A stretch of 64,000 bases of DNA, taken from positions 4,436,231 through 4,500,230 of the forward strand of contig NC_134033.1 of assembly GCF_964204645.1 (NCBI RefSeq). Reading direction: 5' to 3'. The DNA is from Tubulanus polymorphus. Lineage: Eukaryota > Nemertea > Palaeonemertea > Tubulaniformes > Tubulanidae. The notes beneath the pieces were generated by a model that saw only the letters and a list, made by a program, of their open reading frames with translations, had not been told where the DNA came from and did no database searches. A program made the position numbers and the translations under genes. Below, one piece after another: positions 47,300-59,070 of this stretch; the first letter of the stretch is position 1, and every line of letters starts with the position of its first letter.

Positions 47300-47540
47300 T
47301 CTGACCAAATTTCTGCAGCGGATTTTCATACAGAAATATTCCACGAATTTCTCGTCCCGGTAAAAGATATATGTAGAAATTTACCACGAAGTTACACATT
47401 TGTAACTTTGCAAATTAGCCATAAAGAAATTCACTCATGTTCTTGTGAGATTTGGAAAAAAAGTGACAGTAGTGGATGGAACTGTAAATATTGCAAAGTA
47501 AGCCGTACGGTTATTTCTAATTTAAACAGTTATTGCTAAA
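47300..47540 (-). pseudogene. GPCR relic (TM6 end, TM7, helix 8)
   Basis: Minus-strand sequence reads AIFTVPSTTVTFF (TM6) and, in another frame, NFVVNFYIYLLPGREIRG (TM7 and helix 8). It is the third copy of the relic seen at 33345 and 39640. A one-base insertion disrupts helix 8. Confidence 0.65.
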
Positions 47541-47710
47541 GACACTCAGCGTTTTGAGGCGTGACGCATCTGCTGATCATGCAGTATATCAATGACATTA
47601 TTTGATGTTATTGCTCTGCTGGGTTTTACATGTTACATAATCAAAACGATACAAATCAGTACAAATGATATTTGTGAACGCGGCCGAGCTTACAGATATA
47701 TCCTGTTAAA

Positions 47711-48241
47711 ATGCTGGTTTCGTGCATGATTTTGATTTTAAACTTCAGTTTATTCACTGGAACCAAACTACCGATAGGTAAGAGACGTATTGATTATTTG
47801 TGATCACGTTTACAGTATATTTCAATTCTTATATACAGTACAGTTTATGTATCCAATCTCATCACATTTGAAATACAAATAAAACTGTTCTGATGAGAAA
47901 CACGATTCTACAACTTACTAAAGAGACCTTATTTACAACTTTTATTCCGCCGTCTACAGTAGACTGCCATCTGAATCTTACCAGATGGCAATAGTGAAGA
48001 TGTCGAAACAAGAGTATGGAAATAACATAAGTCATATTGTGAGATTCAGGGTTCAATGGCAGTATTTCAATGAAAAAGCATTCCTACAGAAATTTCGTTA
48101 TTTGGGTCTCATTTATTCTCATGTATTGATGTGACTTTTTTCGAATTCGAAAAATATTTTCAAATAACTTTTCTAGACACGTGTGGACCTCGCCAGGCTC
48201 CGATGGAACATTATCGTGGAAAAGAGACAAGTTCCAGCTAG
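47711..48241 (+). CDS. Possible small secreted peptide gene
   Basis: A short exon (47711-47777) encodes a convincing signal peptide, MLVSCMILILNFSLFTG, and ends at donor GTAAGA. A good acceptor (ACTTTTCTAG, 48176) in matching phase opens a second exon reading DTCGPRQAPMEHYRG before TAG at 48239-48241. That would make a 44-residue peptide precursor. Beyond the TAG the same frame continues into the 51-bp repeat. The gene may therefore be truncated, may use another downstream exon, or may be broken. No family is recognised. Confidence 0.35.
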
Positions 48242-48301
48242 CACACAACGTCCATACAACATTCGGAAACGTTCGTGAAACTTTATAATGTAACGTTCAG
48301 G

Positions 48302-48665
48302 CATCAGTCATCACCTAACTGTTGTATTGGGTGTCTACCAGTTAACCGTTCTGTGCAGTCATTACCTAGCTGTTGTATTGGGTGTCTACCAGTTAACCGT
48401 TCTGTGCAGTCATCACCTAACTGTTATGTAGGGTGTCTACCTGTCAACCGTCCTATGCAGTCATCACCTAACTGTTGTATTGGGTGTCTGCCGGTTAACC
48501 GTTCTGTGCAGTAATTACCTAACTGTCGTATAGGGTGTCTACCTGTCGTCCGTCCTGTGCAGTCATCACCTAACTGTTATGTAGGGTGTCAGCTGTCAAC
48601 CGTCCTGTGGAGTCGTCACCTAACTTGCGTGTAGGGTGTCATCTGTCAACCGTCATTTAGAGTCA
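48302..48665 (+). repeat. 51-bp tandem repeat, about 7 copies
   Basis: Unit CATCACCTAACTGTTGTATT followed by GGGTGTCTACCAGTTAACCG and 11 more bases. The first copies are closest; the last two have lost bases. Because 51 is a multiple of three, a frame (about 48242-48514) encodes 17-residue repeats of the type SSPNCCIGCLPVNRSVQ. No dibasic processing sites separate the units. Confidence 0.85.
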
Positions 48666-49769
48666 TCACCCTAGTACGTAAGGCGTATTACTACGCTTTT
48701 ACATTTCAGCTTGCGCATTAATTCCCCGATTTACTCCAAAAGTATATCTACACGTTGCACTACAATGTCGTATATCGGACTTGGGCCTGTACCCCTCACC
48801 CTGTTTAATCGAATATTCGGTTTAATCGCAGGGACTGTATGTAGTGAGTCTGACGAATTCTGAAAAGTGGCCACTTTCGGAAAAATTTATATCAGGCTCT
48901 GATTAGTGCTTAATTTTCAGGTAATACCTGGTAATGTTTGAAAAATTCCCATCGGATTAAAGAATAAAACGCATTTAAAAGTTAGAAATTCCGTTGTTTT
49001 AATTTTTGCCGCAAAAACCTACTACGATTTTTCTAGCAAGGTCTATGGTTTGTATGTTCATACTTCAATTATTACGTCAAATATGAGAAGATAAATTTAT
49101 AATACAAATATTTAAATCTTAGTGGACCCATTATTTGTTATAAATTTTCAATAATTGTTCGTATGAAATTATGATTAAATGTATTACCAAGTTTGTTCCC
49201 GGCGTTATTATGAAATTAACTTACATTACCGAGTTAGTAATGATAGACTGGGATATTTTGAGGGGACATATTTTCCAGGACATTTTTTCTGGGGACATTT
49301 TTCCCATTGACATATTTTCCAGGACATTTCTTTTCGGAAGATTTTACCGTATACCAAATCCAACATTTGGCTTCCGTCGGATTTCTCGGTAAATGAACCA
49401 ATCAGCGAACACAACAACAAATGCCTACTCGTCTGGAAGAAAATTGTCAGAATCATCATCATCGATATCGATTTGTTTAAACTTATAAAACAGATTATTA
49501 TCATATAAATGTATCAACTTCGAAATATCGATGATGCTTTGTTAAACGTACAAATGTTTCGAGCGTTGAGGAACAGGTAACTATTTCTCCATTGAATCCA
49601 TACGATGATTTACACACTTATAACGTAAAAGTATATAGAATTCAAGGTCATTCGAATTGACGCACGAAAGAAGTCTGCGAGGACGTTTGGGAAATCTATA
49701 TAACTTTCGAGATAGTTTCATAGTAATCAGCGAGCCGTAATTGAGAGTGAAGTCTGATTGGTCGACGCG
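48666..49769. other. Spacer upstream of a GPCR
   Basis: Contains a short GGACATATTTTCC/GGGACATTTTT-type repeat near 49262-49330. Otherwise nothing is recognised. Confidence 0.45.
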
Positions 49770-50714
49770 ATGGCTGCAACTTCAGTTCATCGGAACCGCA
49801 CGAATCCCACTAATATCTACACAAGCGTCGTACTCGCAGCGAGTACGATAAACGGAACCTATCTGTGGTGTTACCTCGTATTCGCCAGTCTTTGTTTCGT
49901 GCTCGGATTTGGCGGCAATCTCCTCATCTTAATAGTTATGCTGCGACGTAATCTATGGCGACGTTCATTCAGTCGCATGTTCGTTCAGCTGGCCGTCTGC
50001 GACACATTGGTTCTCATCGGTTACTTCGCCAAATATATCAACGTTATATCATATGCATTTTATGGAAAATTACTGGTCAAACCGTCGACGCGAATTCAAT
50101 GTATACTTTTTGAGTATTTTATATCGGTTGGACTTTCGAGCAGTCCGTGGACGCTGGTCCTCGTATCCGCCGAGCGAATGTGCGTCGTTTGTTTTCCGTT
50201 TAGAGGTCCTCGTTTCTGGAGCCCGAATACAGCGTCGAAACTCTGTTTCTCCGTAATCTGCTTCATAGCGCTGATCTACAGTTTTCTATTTGTAACTATT
50301 GACGTTAGTGATAACGGTTGTACCTTTAAAGATGTGCTCACATTTACCAAGCCTTTGCTGTCGTCGATTCTCATCTCTATCGGCCCGTGTATTTCGTTAG
50401 CGATCACGTCCGCCATAACTTCCATCACGTTATTCAACAAAAGGGGAGACTCAGGAACAACCCGAGCATCTAAATACTCAAACCAGGTAACCGTGTTGGT
50501 TCTGGTACTGTGCGTTTTCTTCATGGTTACGACATTCCCCGCCACTTTAGTGAGCCCTCACGTCGGGACTAATGCGGGATTAAAAAAAATTTTCACCGCC
50601 CTCACCGATATTCTAATGATAAACTTTTCGTTCAATCTCTACTTGTATCTGATGACGGGAAAAGAGATCAGAAACGAATTGCGGAGTTTGTGCTTCGCAA
50701 AGAAACCGTCGTGA
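49770..50714 (+). CDS. Class A peptide-type GPCR
   Basis: A single-exon 314-residue frame from ATG 49770 with two N-terminal sequons (NRT, NGT). TM1 has GFGGNLLILIVM (GN motif). TM2 has LAVCDTLVLIGY with the conserved Asp. TM3 ends LVSAERMCVVCFPF (ERM for DRY). TM6 has TFPATL and TM7 has INFSFNLYLYLMTGKEIRNEL. The short third loop and the AER motif suit neuropeptide receptors, and it belongs to the same broad group as the gene at 53967. The relics at 33345, 39640 and 47300 appear to be former members of this type. Ligand unknown; plasma membrane. Confidence 0.88.
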   Translation: MAATSVHRNRTNPTNIYTSVVLAASTINGTYLWCYLVFASLCFVLGFGGNLLILIVMLRRNLWRRSFSRMFVQLAVCDTLVLIGYFAKYINVISYAFYGKLLVKPSTRIQCILFEYFISVGLSSSPWTLVLVSAERMCVVCFPFRGPRFWSPNTASKLCFSVICFIALIYSFLFVTIDVSDNGCTFKDVLTFTKPLLSSILISIGPCISLAITSAITSITLFNKRGDSGTTRASKYSNQVTVLVLVLCVFFMVTTFPATLVSPHVGTNAGLKKIFTALTDILMINFSFNLYLYLMTGKEIRNELRSLCFAKKPS

Positions 50715-53700
50715 ACGCGGCCACGAAATATAGCTGTAGACATATCCAAAATCGTATAATACTCTTCACCCGGTGGCAAGACGGTCGTTATAAAAAATCG
50801 ATTACCTCGCTGCAGTCTATATCAGCACCCACCCTGTCTTCCATTTAACTAATCTAATCATTTAGAAAATCTGCATCCGCTAAATTAGACTATTTTAACT
50901 CTCGGTCTTTCTTTCCTCGTTTCAAATTTATCTAATTAGTAAAAATGAATCCGTTCCAACTTTTTAATCATATGGAGATTTCAGAATTCGCCGACGACTA
51001 CGAAAAAATTCCACTAGTTCATCGCCGTTGAACTCACCATTAAACTTAGTATCTATCAATGAATTAGGAATGATATCTTGAATATTAGTTTAATCAGTAT
51101 ACCCCGAGGCACGTCTTATGTATAAGGATCACGTCTATATACATCGTTGCTGCTGCTGTTGCTGCTGCCGCTGCTGTTGCTGCTGCTGGCTGCTGCTGCT
51201 GCTGTTGTTGTTGTTGTTGTTATTATCATTATAACATGAACAGCTGCATCTTTCCTCTATTTCGTCAAGAAAATCACATCACAGAAGACATTGTTCCGTT
51301 CAAATTTCCGGGTAGTTGCGGTAGTTACCGGGTATTTAGGTAACACAAAACGTCTAACAGAAAAACGATTTTCACGAAACAAGCACTGCGTGATTTGTGA
51401 AAACATTAGAATAGAATCACCGGATATTATTTTTTTTAAATACCACAGGTTAAAGGTTTAGAAGCCGAACTTTCACCTCCTTCGATTACTGTTTAAGTAC
51501 GGTTTATAATATAGGAACTCACAAGAGCTGTGAGTGTGTTTCCAAAACCATACACAGATTTAAATCGATGTAGATGAATGTCGTCGAGAACAGTCGTAGT
51601 CATCAACGTTAATCCGTGTCGAAAACCGATCAACCGAATCGTATTTTCAGTGCTTACTATAAATATCTCGTAATGTATACTATTTTGGGGAATTAAAGTC
51701 AAATCTATCGTACTCTACGTTGTCTGTTCTGTGGTGGTCGGTCGTCACCGTCGCCGCACAATTTGGAGTCGTTCCTATAGACAAATGTTATGATCAATCG
51801 TATCGTTAAGCGCACTGAAAGGGTTCATATATTACTTTGAAGATGATCAAGTAAAAAAGAGAGAAAGAGGGCTAATGGGGGCCAAGCAAAAAACATGTTG
51901 AGGTTTATTGCGAGTCAGTAACTCATAAACTAGTTTCCTTAGTTAAAAGCGATTTTTCGGAGATTAATTCCGATTTTGTAACCCGGAATAGACAAAATCA
52001 CATTTATTTGAGAAAACTAGTTTATTCGTTATTCCCAGTTACTTACTCTGAATTAAACCTCTAAAATTGCATTTAGAAACAAGACAAGAGTAGAAAAGAC
52101 AATGAAGATGATCAGGAGGTTAAGAATATAAGTGATTTAGGAACAGTTGTAAAAGTTAAAGGTTATCGCAGAGGATGGGAATTTGATTAGCTGAATTGCA
52201 AGGGTGTTGTGTTTTTCCACATAACTGAGGATGAACGTAATTACATCTCACACAATTTCACAACGACAAATTACGACAATTCAAAGTTATCACATGAGGT
52301 GTGGCCTATTGCACAGTGATATACACCTATGTGTTAGATAATTGATGAAATAATAATGCATGAATTTGAAAGGTTCAATTAAAACCAAGACCCTTTGGAA
52401 CGCCCTGATCTCCGTGAGAAAATGCACAGATTCCCTGGTCATTCTTTTCTCCAATTAGTATTTAGAAACGCCTTTGATACAAAATCCTTTATTTTTCACT
52501 TTTTCCCTATATTCCTTCAGTAGAATAAACACACTCAAACGCGTTGAACGAATATTAAGAACCCACTATCTACACGTTAAAATTTTTTTTAAATCGGGAA
52601 TTTATCTAATCAAATATTAAAACAACACGACCTAGAACTCAACCTAGAGATCATCGCCAGGCGTTCAAACTCCTGGATGATGATCTCAAAGGCGAGATCG
52701 AAATGTGGTGTACTTTTGATTATTTTTCTAGAGGATTTTGTATTTTAAAGGACAGTGTACTTTTGCCTGTGAACGATTTTGATGCCAAACCGCATTGCAA
52801 GTATATATAATATTATCTCTAGAGCAATGGAGCATGAGCAAAAAAAATAACGAATTAACAACGGTTAATTTAAAAAATCGAAAAGCGAACAGAGTGAGTG
52901 CAGTGCACTTTTCCGGGAGAAGAAGAGTACCTTCAGTGTGGATGATTGGATTGAATGGTTAGGTCTATGTGACTTATTTGTTTTACAATACAGTTAACCC
53001 CCAATATATCACCCTCAAATATCCTGTATTTCAAGTAATCATCTAATACATATTCCTATGCCTCACGTTGCACATCCAGGAAAAGTCGAATGGAAGTAGA
53101 ATGCCTAATCTTTCTTTTTTACCTAACCGTGAAACCTTACAAATTTGTGAATGACCGTCAAATGTCTGATTTATGAAATATATTAAAATGTAGAATACCT
53201 GGACATGGGCTGCCGAGATATTTTGTGCCCACATGAAGTGGGGGCAGTCGTTTGTTGTTTGGGTAATCGGAGATCCACTAGATGACACTATTCAGAACTC
53301 GGGCTTATAGAGAGCAATTTGTGCTAAATTCCAATCTTCAAGTCGTCTAAAACACTTGTTCAATGCATCGAAATAAAATGCTGCCTTGCAAACAATACTG
53401 CCAGACCATAGGTCACTGACGTACTGGTCGGAGTGGTGACTAGGCAATTACTCTGTTCTATCGTTATTTTAATACAAAGAAATATTTCTTTGTGTTTCAA
53501 GTGGATATGCTTTTAAAGCGGCACTTTCGGTGGAGAGAGGCGTGGCCACGGAAGAGGCGTGACACTACGGACTATCAATTAGATTGATGTGTGACACCCA
53601 GCTGGCGTATCTCCCATCGTAAATAAAATCACCAGACGATTCTTACCGCCGCAATTTGGTCCATGACAAACACTTTCACTGACGATATCGGATTATTCAT

Positions 53701-53966
53701 AACGGATCGAGAACCAAAAACTTGCATTTTCGAAAGCTGACTATTTCTATAAGAACGGGAATTTACATTGTGTGCTCTTTGCAGCGCCGTCATCGTAGAA
53801 TTTCTTATTGATTTCAAAACGGTGTATAAAAACTTTTTACCCAAGATCCGTCGTGAAGGAGCCGTGTCTGGATCGTGAATCACGCGAACAAGAAGAAAAC
53901 ACCAATCAATTAGTTGAACTTTGATGAGATATATTCACGAGTTAAAACAAATACGTCGATAAAGAA
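50715..53966. other. Intergenic, no convincing gene
   Basis: A minus-strand frame at 51493-51702 and another at 53629-53883 (followed by donor-like GTAAGAATC near 53645) could be isolated exons but resemble nothing known. The rest is AT-rich without recognisable content, apart from the trinucleotide run near 51150. Confidence 0.4.
51145..51225. repeat. CTG/TTG trinucleotide microsatellite
   Basis: Interrupted (TGC)n passing into (TGT)n over about 75 bp. Not in a convincing coding frame. Confidence 0.9.
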
Positions 53967-55061
53967 ATGAACTCGACTTCAAATTACGCGAATGAAACTT
54001 ATCCCCAAGAACGACACCTCTATGGCGCGTCCTGCTACTTCTATTTTGTCTATCCAGTGGATTTGGTGAACACTATGAACCGGTCGATAAAGTGGGTACA
54101 CATTGTTTGCACCTCGTTCTTTATTGTCTTCGGTCTGATGACGAATGTCGTATCATTAATCGTTATGATGATGCCGAAAATGCGCAAGAGCTCGTTCGCG
54201 GTCTACCTGGCAGCTCTAGCTATAAGCGACGGCGGTAATTTGATACTGCACAGTATTTTCTGGATTAATTACATCAGCGCCCTTTCGGGTAGACCGTTGG
54301 TCATCGTGGTCTTTGGAGGGTTCGCAAAGAGCTTTATGAAATACATAAGTATGTATTTTGCCGCTTTGAGCAGTTGGTTAGTAACATTGATAAGTATTGA
54401 ACGTTTTATCGTTGTCTGTTTTCCGATGTCAGCGTCGCGTTTGTGTCGCCGTGGATCGGCCCGTGGCGCCACCTGTTGCACGGTTCTTAGCGTCCTTTGC
54501 GTAGTGTTAATCGACGGTTCCCTGCGTCCATGGATGAACTACGACACCAGTTGTAGGATACCCAATCGACTCCACGACTCACGCGCTTTAGGGACTCTAA
54601 TGATGGGCTACCTGCCTTTTATCATTATAACGTTTTGTTGCGTGAGTATAGTCGCAGTTTTGAGACTCCGCAGTGCTAGAATGCCGATCGCCGCCTTCAA
54701 ATTAACCAATAACAGAGTTACTCGTCTTATGCTTCTCGTAATGCTGGTTTTTCTCGTTCTGTTATTTCCTACTATAGTTTCTCTTACTCTAGTAACCGTG
54801 CTCCCACACTTACGAGAAGTTCTGCAATTGGTATCGAGTTCAATGTCCGTCATTCTTTCAGAAATAAGCTATTCAGTCAATTTCCTTATTTACGCATTGG
54901 CCAGTCGAAAGGTGCGGGAAGCGTTTGCTGAAAAGTTTCTTATTTGGTCGACAGATGGCACTCGTAGCAACATCCGATTAAGGGATCGAATGAATAACAA
55001 AATTAAGTCCAAAGAGACAACGGACTCTCCTACACCCGCTATTAATGCTAGTGAACCTTAA
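53967..55061 (+). CDS. Class A peptide-type GPCR
   Basis: A single-exon 364-residue frame from ATG 53967, with N-terminal sequons NST and NET and a further NRS before TM1. TM1 has GLMTNVVSLIVM. TM2 keeps LAISDGGNL with the conserved Asp. TM3 ends LISIERFIVVCFPM (ERF for DRY). TM6 has VLLFPTIVSL and TM7 has SYSVNFLIYALASRKVREAF. The C-terminal tail is basic then Ser/Thr-rich. This is a plasma-membrane neuropeptide-type receptor, related to that at 49770; the ligand cannot be named. AATAAA at 55187-55192, 126 bp past the stop, is a good poly(A) signal. Confidence 0.9.
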   Translation: MNSTSNYANETYPQERHLYGASCYFYFVYPVDLVNTMNRSIKWVHIVCTSFFIVFGLMTNVVSLIVMMMPKMRKSSFAVYLAALAISDGGNLILHSIFWINYISALSGRPLVIVVFGGFAKSFMKYISMYFAALSSWLVTLISIERFIVVCFPMSASRLCRRGSARGATCCTVLSVLCVVLIDGSLRPWMNYDTSCRIPNRLHDSRALGTLMMGYLPFIIITFCCVSIVAVLRLRSARMPIAAFKLTNNRVTRLMLLVMLVFLVLLFPTIVSLTLVTVLPHLREVLQLVSSSMSVILSEISYSVNFLIYALASRKVREAFAEKFLIWSTDGTRSNIRLRDRMNNKIKSKETTDSPTPAINASEP

Positions 55062-55186
55062 AGGCCATCGATATTGTGTTTGACATGGAAGCAGATGAAT
55101 GTACAACGTTTTAGCACGTCTCAATGAATATACACGAAATGTAAATTTACTCGATGTAGAAGAAAATCAGAATCGTTGGAAATATA

Positions 55187-55192
55187 AATAAA
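55187..55192 (+). terminator. Poly(A) signal of GPCR at 53967
   Basis: AATAAA followed by a T-rich tract, 126 bp after the stop codon. Confidence 0.55.
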
Positions 55193-56774
55193 TGTTTGCA
55201 ACGTTAATGTCACGAAATGATCTCTTATTGTCATATTTTAACATTTGGCATTCAGAAGTTTTCGTCTGAAATAGGCAGAAATACAGGTATCCATCTCCAG
55301 CACCCCTGGAAACATTCACCATTGTAACGTCAGGTCATATCGACCAGGTTTTGAAAATGTGTTGATTTAAGATCTAATCTGGTACGTAATTGATTTTAGT
55401 TATGTATTACTCGTTACCGTAAAACGGGGTGAATAGGAACAGGCAGTGGGAAAAGTTTTTTTCTCTCCTCATATAAACTTTAACGTTTGACAAATTAATT
55501 CTAAATTCTTTTCAAACTTTAGCCACAACGCTAGCTAAGAAATAACACAGTAAATTATGGAAGTCAATAGGAACAGGCACTTCTCTATGAAAAAATATAT
55601 GTTCCATTTCAAATTTTGATAAGTTGAATTTACTACCTTGTACCACTTGGTCATATGGACATGATATTTTCTGTAATCCAGCCAATATTGGGTTCTACGT
55701 TAGGTTCACGTACAACATGTAAATGACTGCACCAGTGAATGTAATGTTCTAAAGTTAATGTTGATTGCTGATCATGAAACAATTAAACCGGTAGTGCCAG
55801 CAGGTACACAACCAATTTTCGACGTCGATCCTGCGTTGAAGACTGTGATGTCGAAATACTAACGTGGATTTACGTCGATGGTTTTGTTTGTTGTAAGCTG
55901 GCGTCGCTTTACTAGTTAATTTCAACGTTTTATCGACGTGGGTTAAAAACAAAGTTCTTTTAAAAACTAAATGAATCATTGTTGACAATATCTGTTTCTT
56001 CATTTGAAAACCCATGTGCTCAAATGGTCCTTAATAATCAATCACCGTCATACTCCACGGCAAATGTGGAAGACTTTCCGTTCAGACATCAGTGTGACCT
56101 TTCCTCTTTATCAACGATTTAATCATCTGAGATTATTAGAAAACGACGATGGTAATGCTATAAAATTGCATTGTGTTATGAACTGAGCTTAATCGGACTT
56201 CGAATTGCGGGACTCGAACACCATCGACTAAAATTAATCGATCGACGTAATAACGTCGCGGCCATTGCATACCGTAACAAAACATGGAAAATGGTCACGA
56301 TCATGCATAAAGAGAAATTAATCATAAATATTGGTTCTAGATTTGGTTGCCCTCACAACGCGTTGTTGGGGCATGCTGTATTTACTTCGTCGTCCGTCCA
56401 TCTGTCCGCAGTGTTTTCCGTGCCCTAGCACCTAAACCCTTTGACAGACTTTCTTTAAATTCAAAGAGTTGTGTTGTCCTTGGTTAGTATCTGATTAGAT
56501 TTTGGGTCCTGTAGGTCCAAGGTCAAGGTCGCAGAAATCCATTTTGTGAAATTCATTTCCGGGCTCTAACTCACAGATAGTTTAAAATAACTAAATGAAA
56601 TTCCATACGGATAGGTTATTCTATTCTTAGTGGGTAAGGCCACAGCAAAAGAAAACCCTGTTTCTCGGGCACGAACGACCCGACTCGATATTTCGCCATT
56701 TCAAATAATCATTTCCAGAAAAAAATATAATTGCCTATGAACGTCGCCACCGGGTATACCCAACCAAGGACCGG
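55193..56774. other. Intergenic, nothing recognised
   Basis: No convincing frame. It may include unrecognised parts of the retroelement next to it. Confidence 0.4.
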
Positions 56775-57089
56775 TTAGTCTAACTTGTTGTTTACAGCAA
56801 CCGGGCCAGATTCAGACCGTATAACATTAGATTTATCTACTAACTGGTAGTAAAAATCTGAACCGACTAATAACGCTACATTGAAAGAATTTGAACCACT
56901 GTTCACGCTATGTGCGAATGTTATACCCTTGAACTCAGGAATCCTAGAAAACGATGAAACTTGAACTGACATAGGTTTAGTAATAACAGGGACAACTAAC
57001 GCATCAAGCTCAAAAGGTTCCTCTTCGACAAAAATAACATTCAAAGTAATAATTATCAACTTCTTTGAATCCTGATGATCTAGCATCAA
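56775..57089 (-). mobile_element. BEL/Pao-type LTR retrotransposon fragment
   Basis: The minus-strand frame ends with LLVGSDFYYQLV and SESGPVAVNNKL, the conserved stretch following the retroviral-type protease region (DUF1758) of BEL/Pao polyproteins. A stop follows, after which LGW remains readable in the same frame. No reverse transcriptase, integrase or LTRs were found nearby. A dead fragment. Confidence 0.65.
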
Positions 57090-57479
57090 AACCAGAAAAG
57101 TTAAAAAATTCTCGTCTCTTCGTCTTGAAATTGATCAAATTATAATGATTGGGTTATGAATGACCTCTGAGATCCGTCATCAAATAACATTCCTGTATTT
57201 TCAATAATTATCTGACAGGAGGCAGTTGTCACGGCAGCAACAGCAGTTTTTAATAAAACCGAACCGTACGATTGCCCTTGAATAGTAGTACAGTAAACTG
57301 TGGCCAGGTCGGATCTGGCCGAGTCGTATATAACCGCTCAACTCGGTGCAATATAAAAAAAATTCAGTTTCCTATATGAAATAATGCTTTCGTATTCTCG
57401 TAGCAATGTCTCAATCGTTTTCGTTACTTACTGCGGCTAAGTCGTATATTCTGAACGACCATTGGTCTAACCAGTATTA

Positions 57480-57735
57480 TTTAACCCCCAGTAAATTCAA
57501 TGACAATTTGTGACCGGACCAATAATGCTCGTAGGGGCGGTGCTGACCGTTCGAAACAGTAAATGAATTCTGCGGGTGGGTTCGAATCCCGGATAAATGA
57601 CGCTGACAGCAGAACGATTGCTGGCATGCGAGGTGGCACCCGACACGTGAATGCTGACCAGGGGATTTCCCGGCTACAGAATTAGATAGGGTTAATCGAT
57701 CGCACATCAGACAGATGATACAAGCGACGAGCAAC
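57480..57735 (+). repeat. SINE-like sequence with tRNA B box
   Basis: GGTTCGAATCC at about 57577 matches the RNA polymerase III B box. Upstream GTAGGGGCGGTGCTGACC could be a degraded A-box region. Non-tRNA sequence follows. The minus-strand frame here is a by-product. Confidence 0.35.
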
Positions 57736-58577
57736 CAAAAACTGATGTTACTTATTTAAATAGTACACATTTGATTATTCATTTACGTTTATTTCTGCAT
57801 ATAACAGTTTTTACAGTGAGTAAACCCTATATTAGCAACCATATTCCTTAATGAATGAGTTCCAAAATATTTAAAAAAAAATGGTCCTTCAGAGTCGGAT
57901 TCCAACCATGTCGGACGAAACTTAGGCGAAGACTGTAGTACTGGTTATAGCCTGATCTGAAAAATCGACGCTTAAAGATGCAAGATTCTGGTTTCTTTAA
58001 TTCCGACCCAACTGTTGACTGTTGTAACTTAATAGACTCATTCGAATCGATTTTAACATGTAAGCCAACCGGGATTTTCGACAGGTTTGCTCCACGTAAA
58101 CTAGTATGTTGGGAAACTGAACATGATTTATATTTTATTTTGGAAACAAAATCTTATACAAATATATACAAACGTAATACACGTAAATATAATACACGTG
58201 TAAATGTGACAATATAAGGTTATATTTGGGTTCATTATTTAATTGTTCACCTACGAATAAGATTCAATGAAACGTTTCGATATTCCGAAAAATTTGATAA
58301 TGTTATTTAAGGACAAAACGATTCGCGTGAGCAATGAAATCATCAAAATCATCATCTCAAATAATCTCAATCGATTTTTCAAAAACTACAAATTACTATG
58401 ATTTTGAGAGTATTTTGATATTGTTCTGTGAGCTCTCTAGAAAGTAGAAACTAATTTGGATAAACATTCTGTCTCATGAAAATATGTTGAACCAAAAGAA
58501 TCCAGGAGTAATTCAAGAATTCGTCAGTAGGCCGATCTCGAAGAGTTCGTTAACCTAAAGAATCGAGAATTCCAAAC
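57736..58577. other. Intergenic, nothing recognised
   Basis: AT-rich spacer before the duplicated upstream block. A 79-codon frame at 57978-58217 resembles nothing known. Confidence 0.4.
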
Positions 58578-58985
58578 ACTTACAACTATATCAACATGAT
58601 ACATATCGTTATGAAACCACCACTGCTGCTACACTAACAGATGGTTTTTTTTTGTAAAACTAGGTTTATAAAATCAAAGGCTTTTATACCGTTGAAGATA
58701 TCAATGTAATAAATCATTTCACGTTTATACATTTCGTCTCTAAAACGCTTAAAATTCATCCATTGTGTAAAACTAAACTTGAGTCGTCTACACGTGTTAC
58801 AGTTGTTCGATGACTTTTACGCGCGTTGCGATGAAGAAACTACTCGGTACCACCGAATCAATAACGAATAGCGAATAACGTATGACGATTAACCAATAGC
58901 GAATAACGTTTAGCGATTGACGAACAGCGTGGCGGTCCAGGAATTCCGTACGGTTCAGGTTTTCAAAAAGAGAGAGATCGTGAAA
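58578..58985 (+). repeat. Duplicated upstream block, copy 2
   Basis: Partner of 35778-36165, including the CGAATAGCGAATAACG tandem motifs (58865-58928). It ends about 85 bp before the GPCR start at 59071, in a position suited to promoter or 5' UTR. Confidence 0.8.
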
Positions 58986-59070
58986 ATATATACATACAAG
59001 CATTCATAGAATGTGCATATTACGCATTGGTAGGTGTTCCATTTCATAGATTACAGGTTTCTCTCTCACG

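Noticed and set aside
32560-57735. tRNA genes at B-box matches near 32585, 34610 and 57577
   Set aside because: No complete cloverleaf or anticodon arm could be drawn; SINE-like remnants are the better reading.
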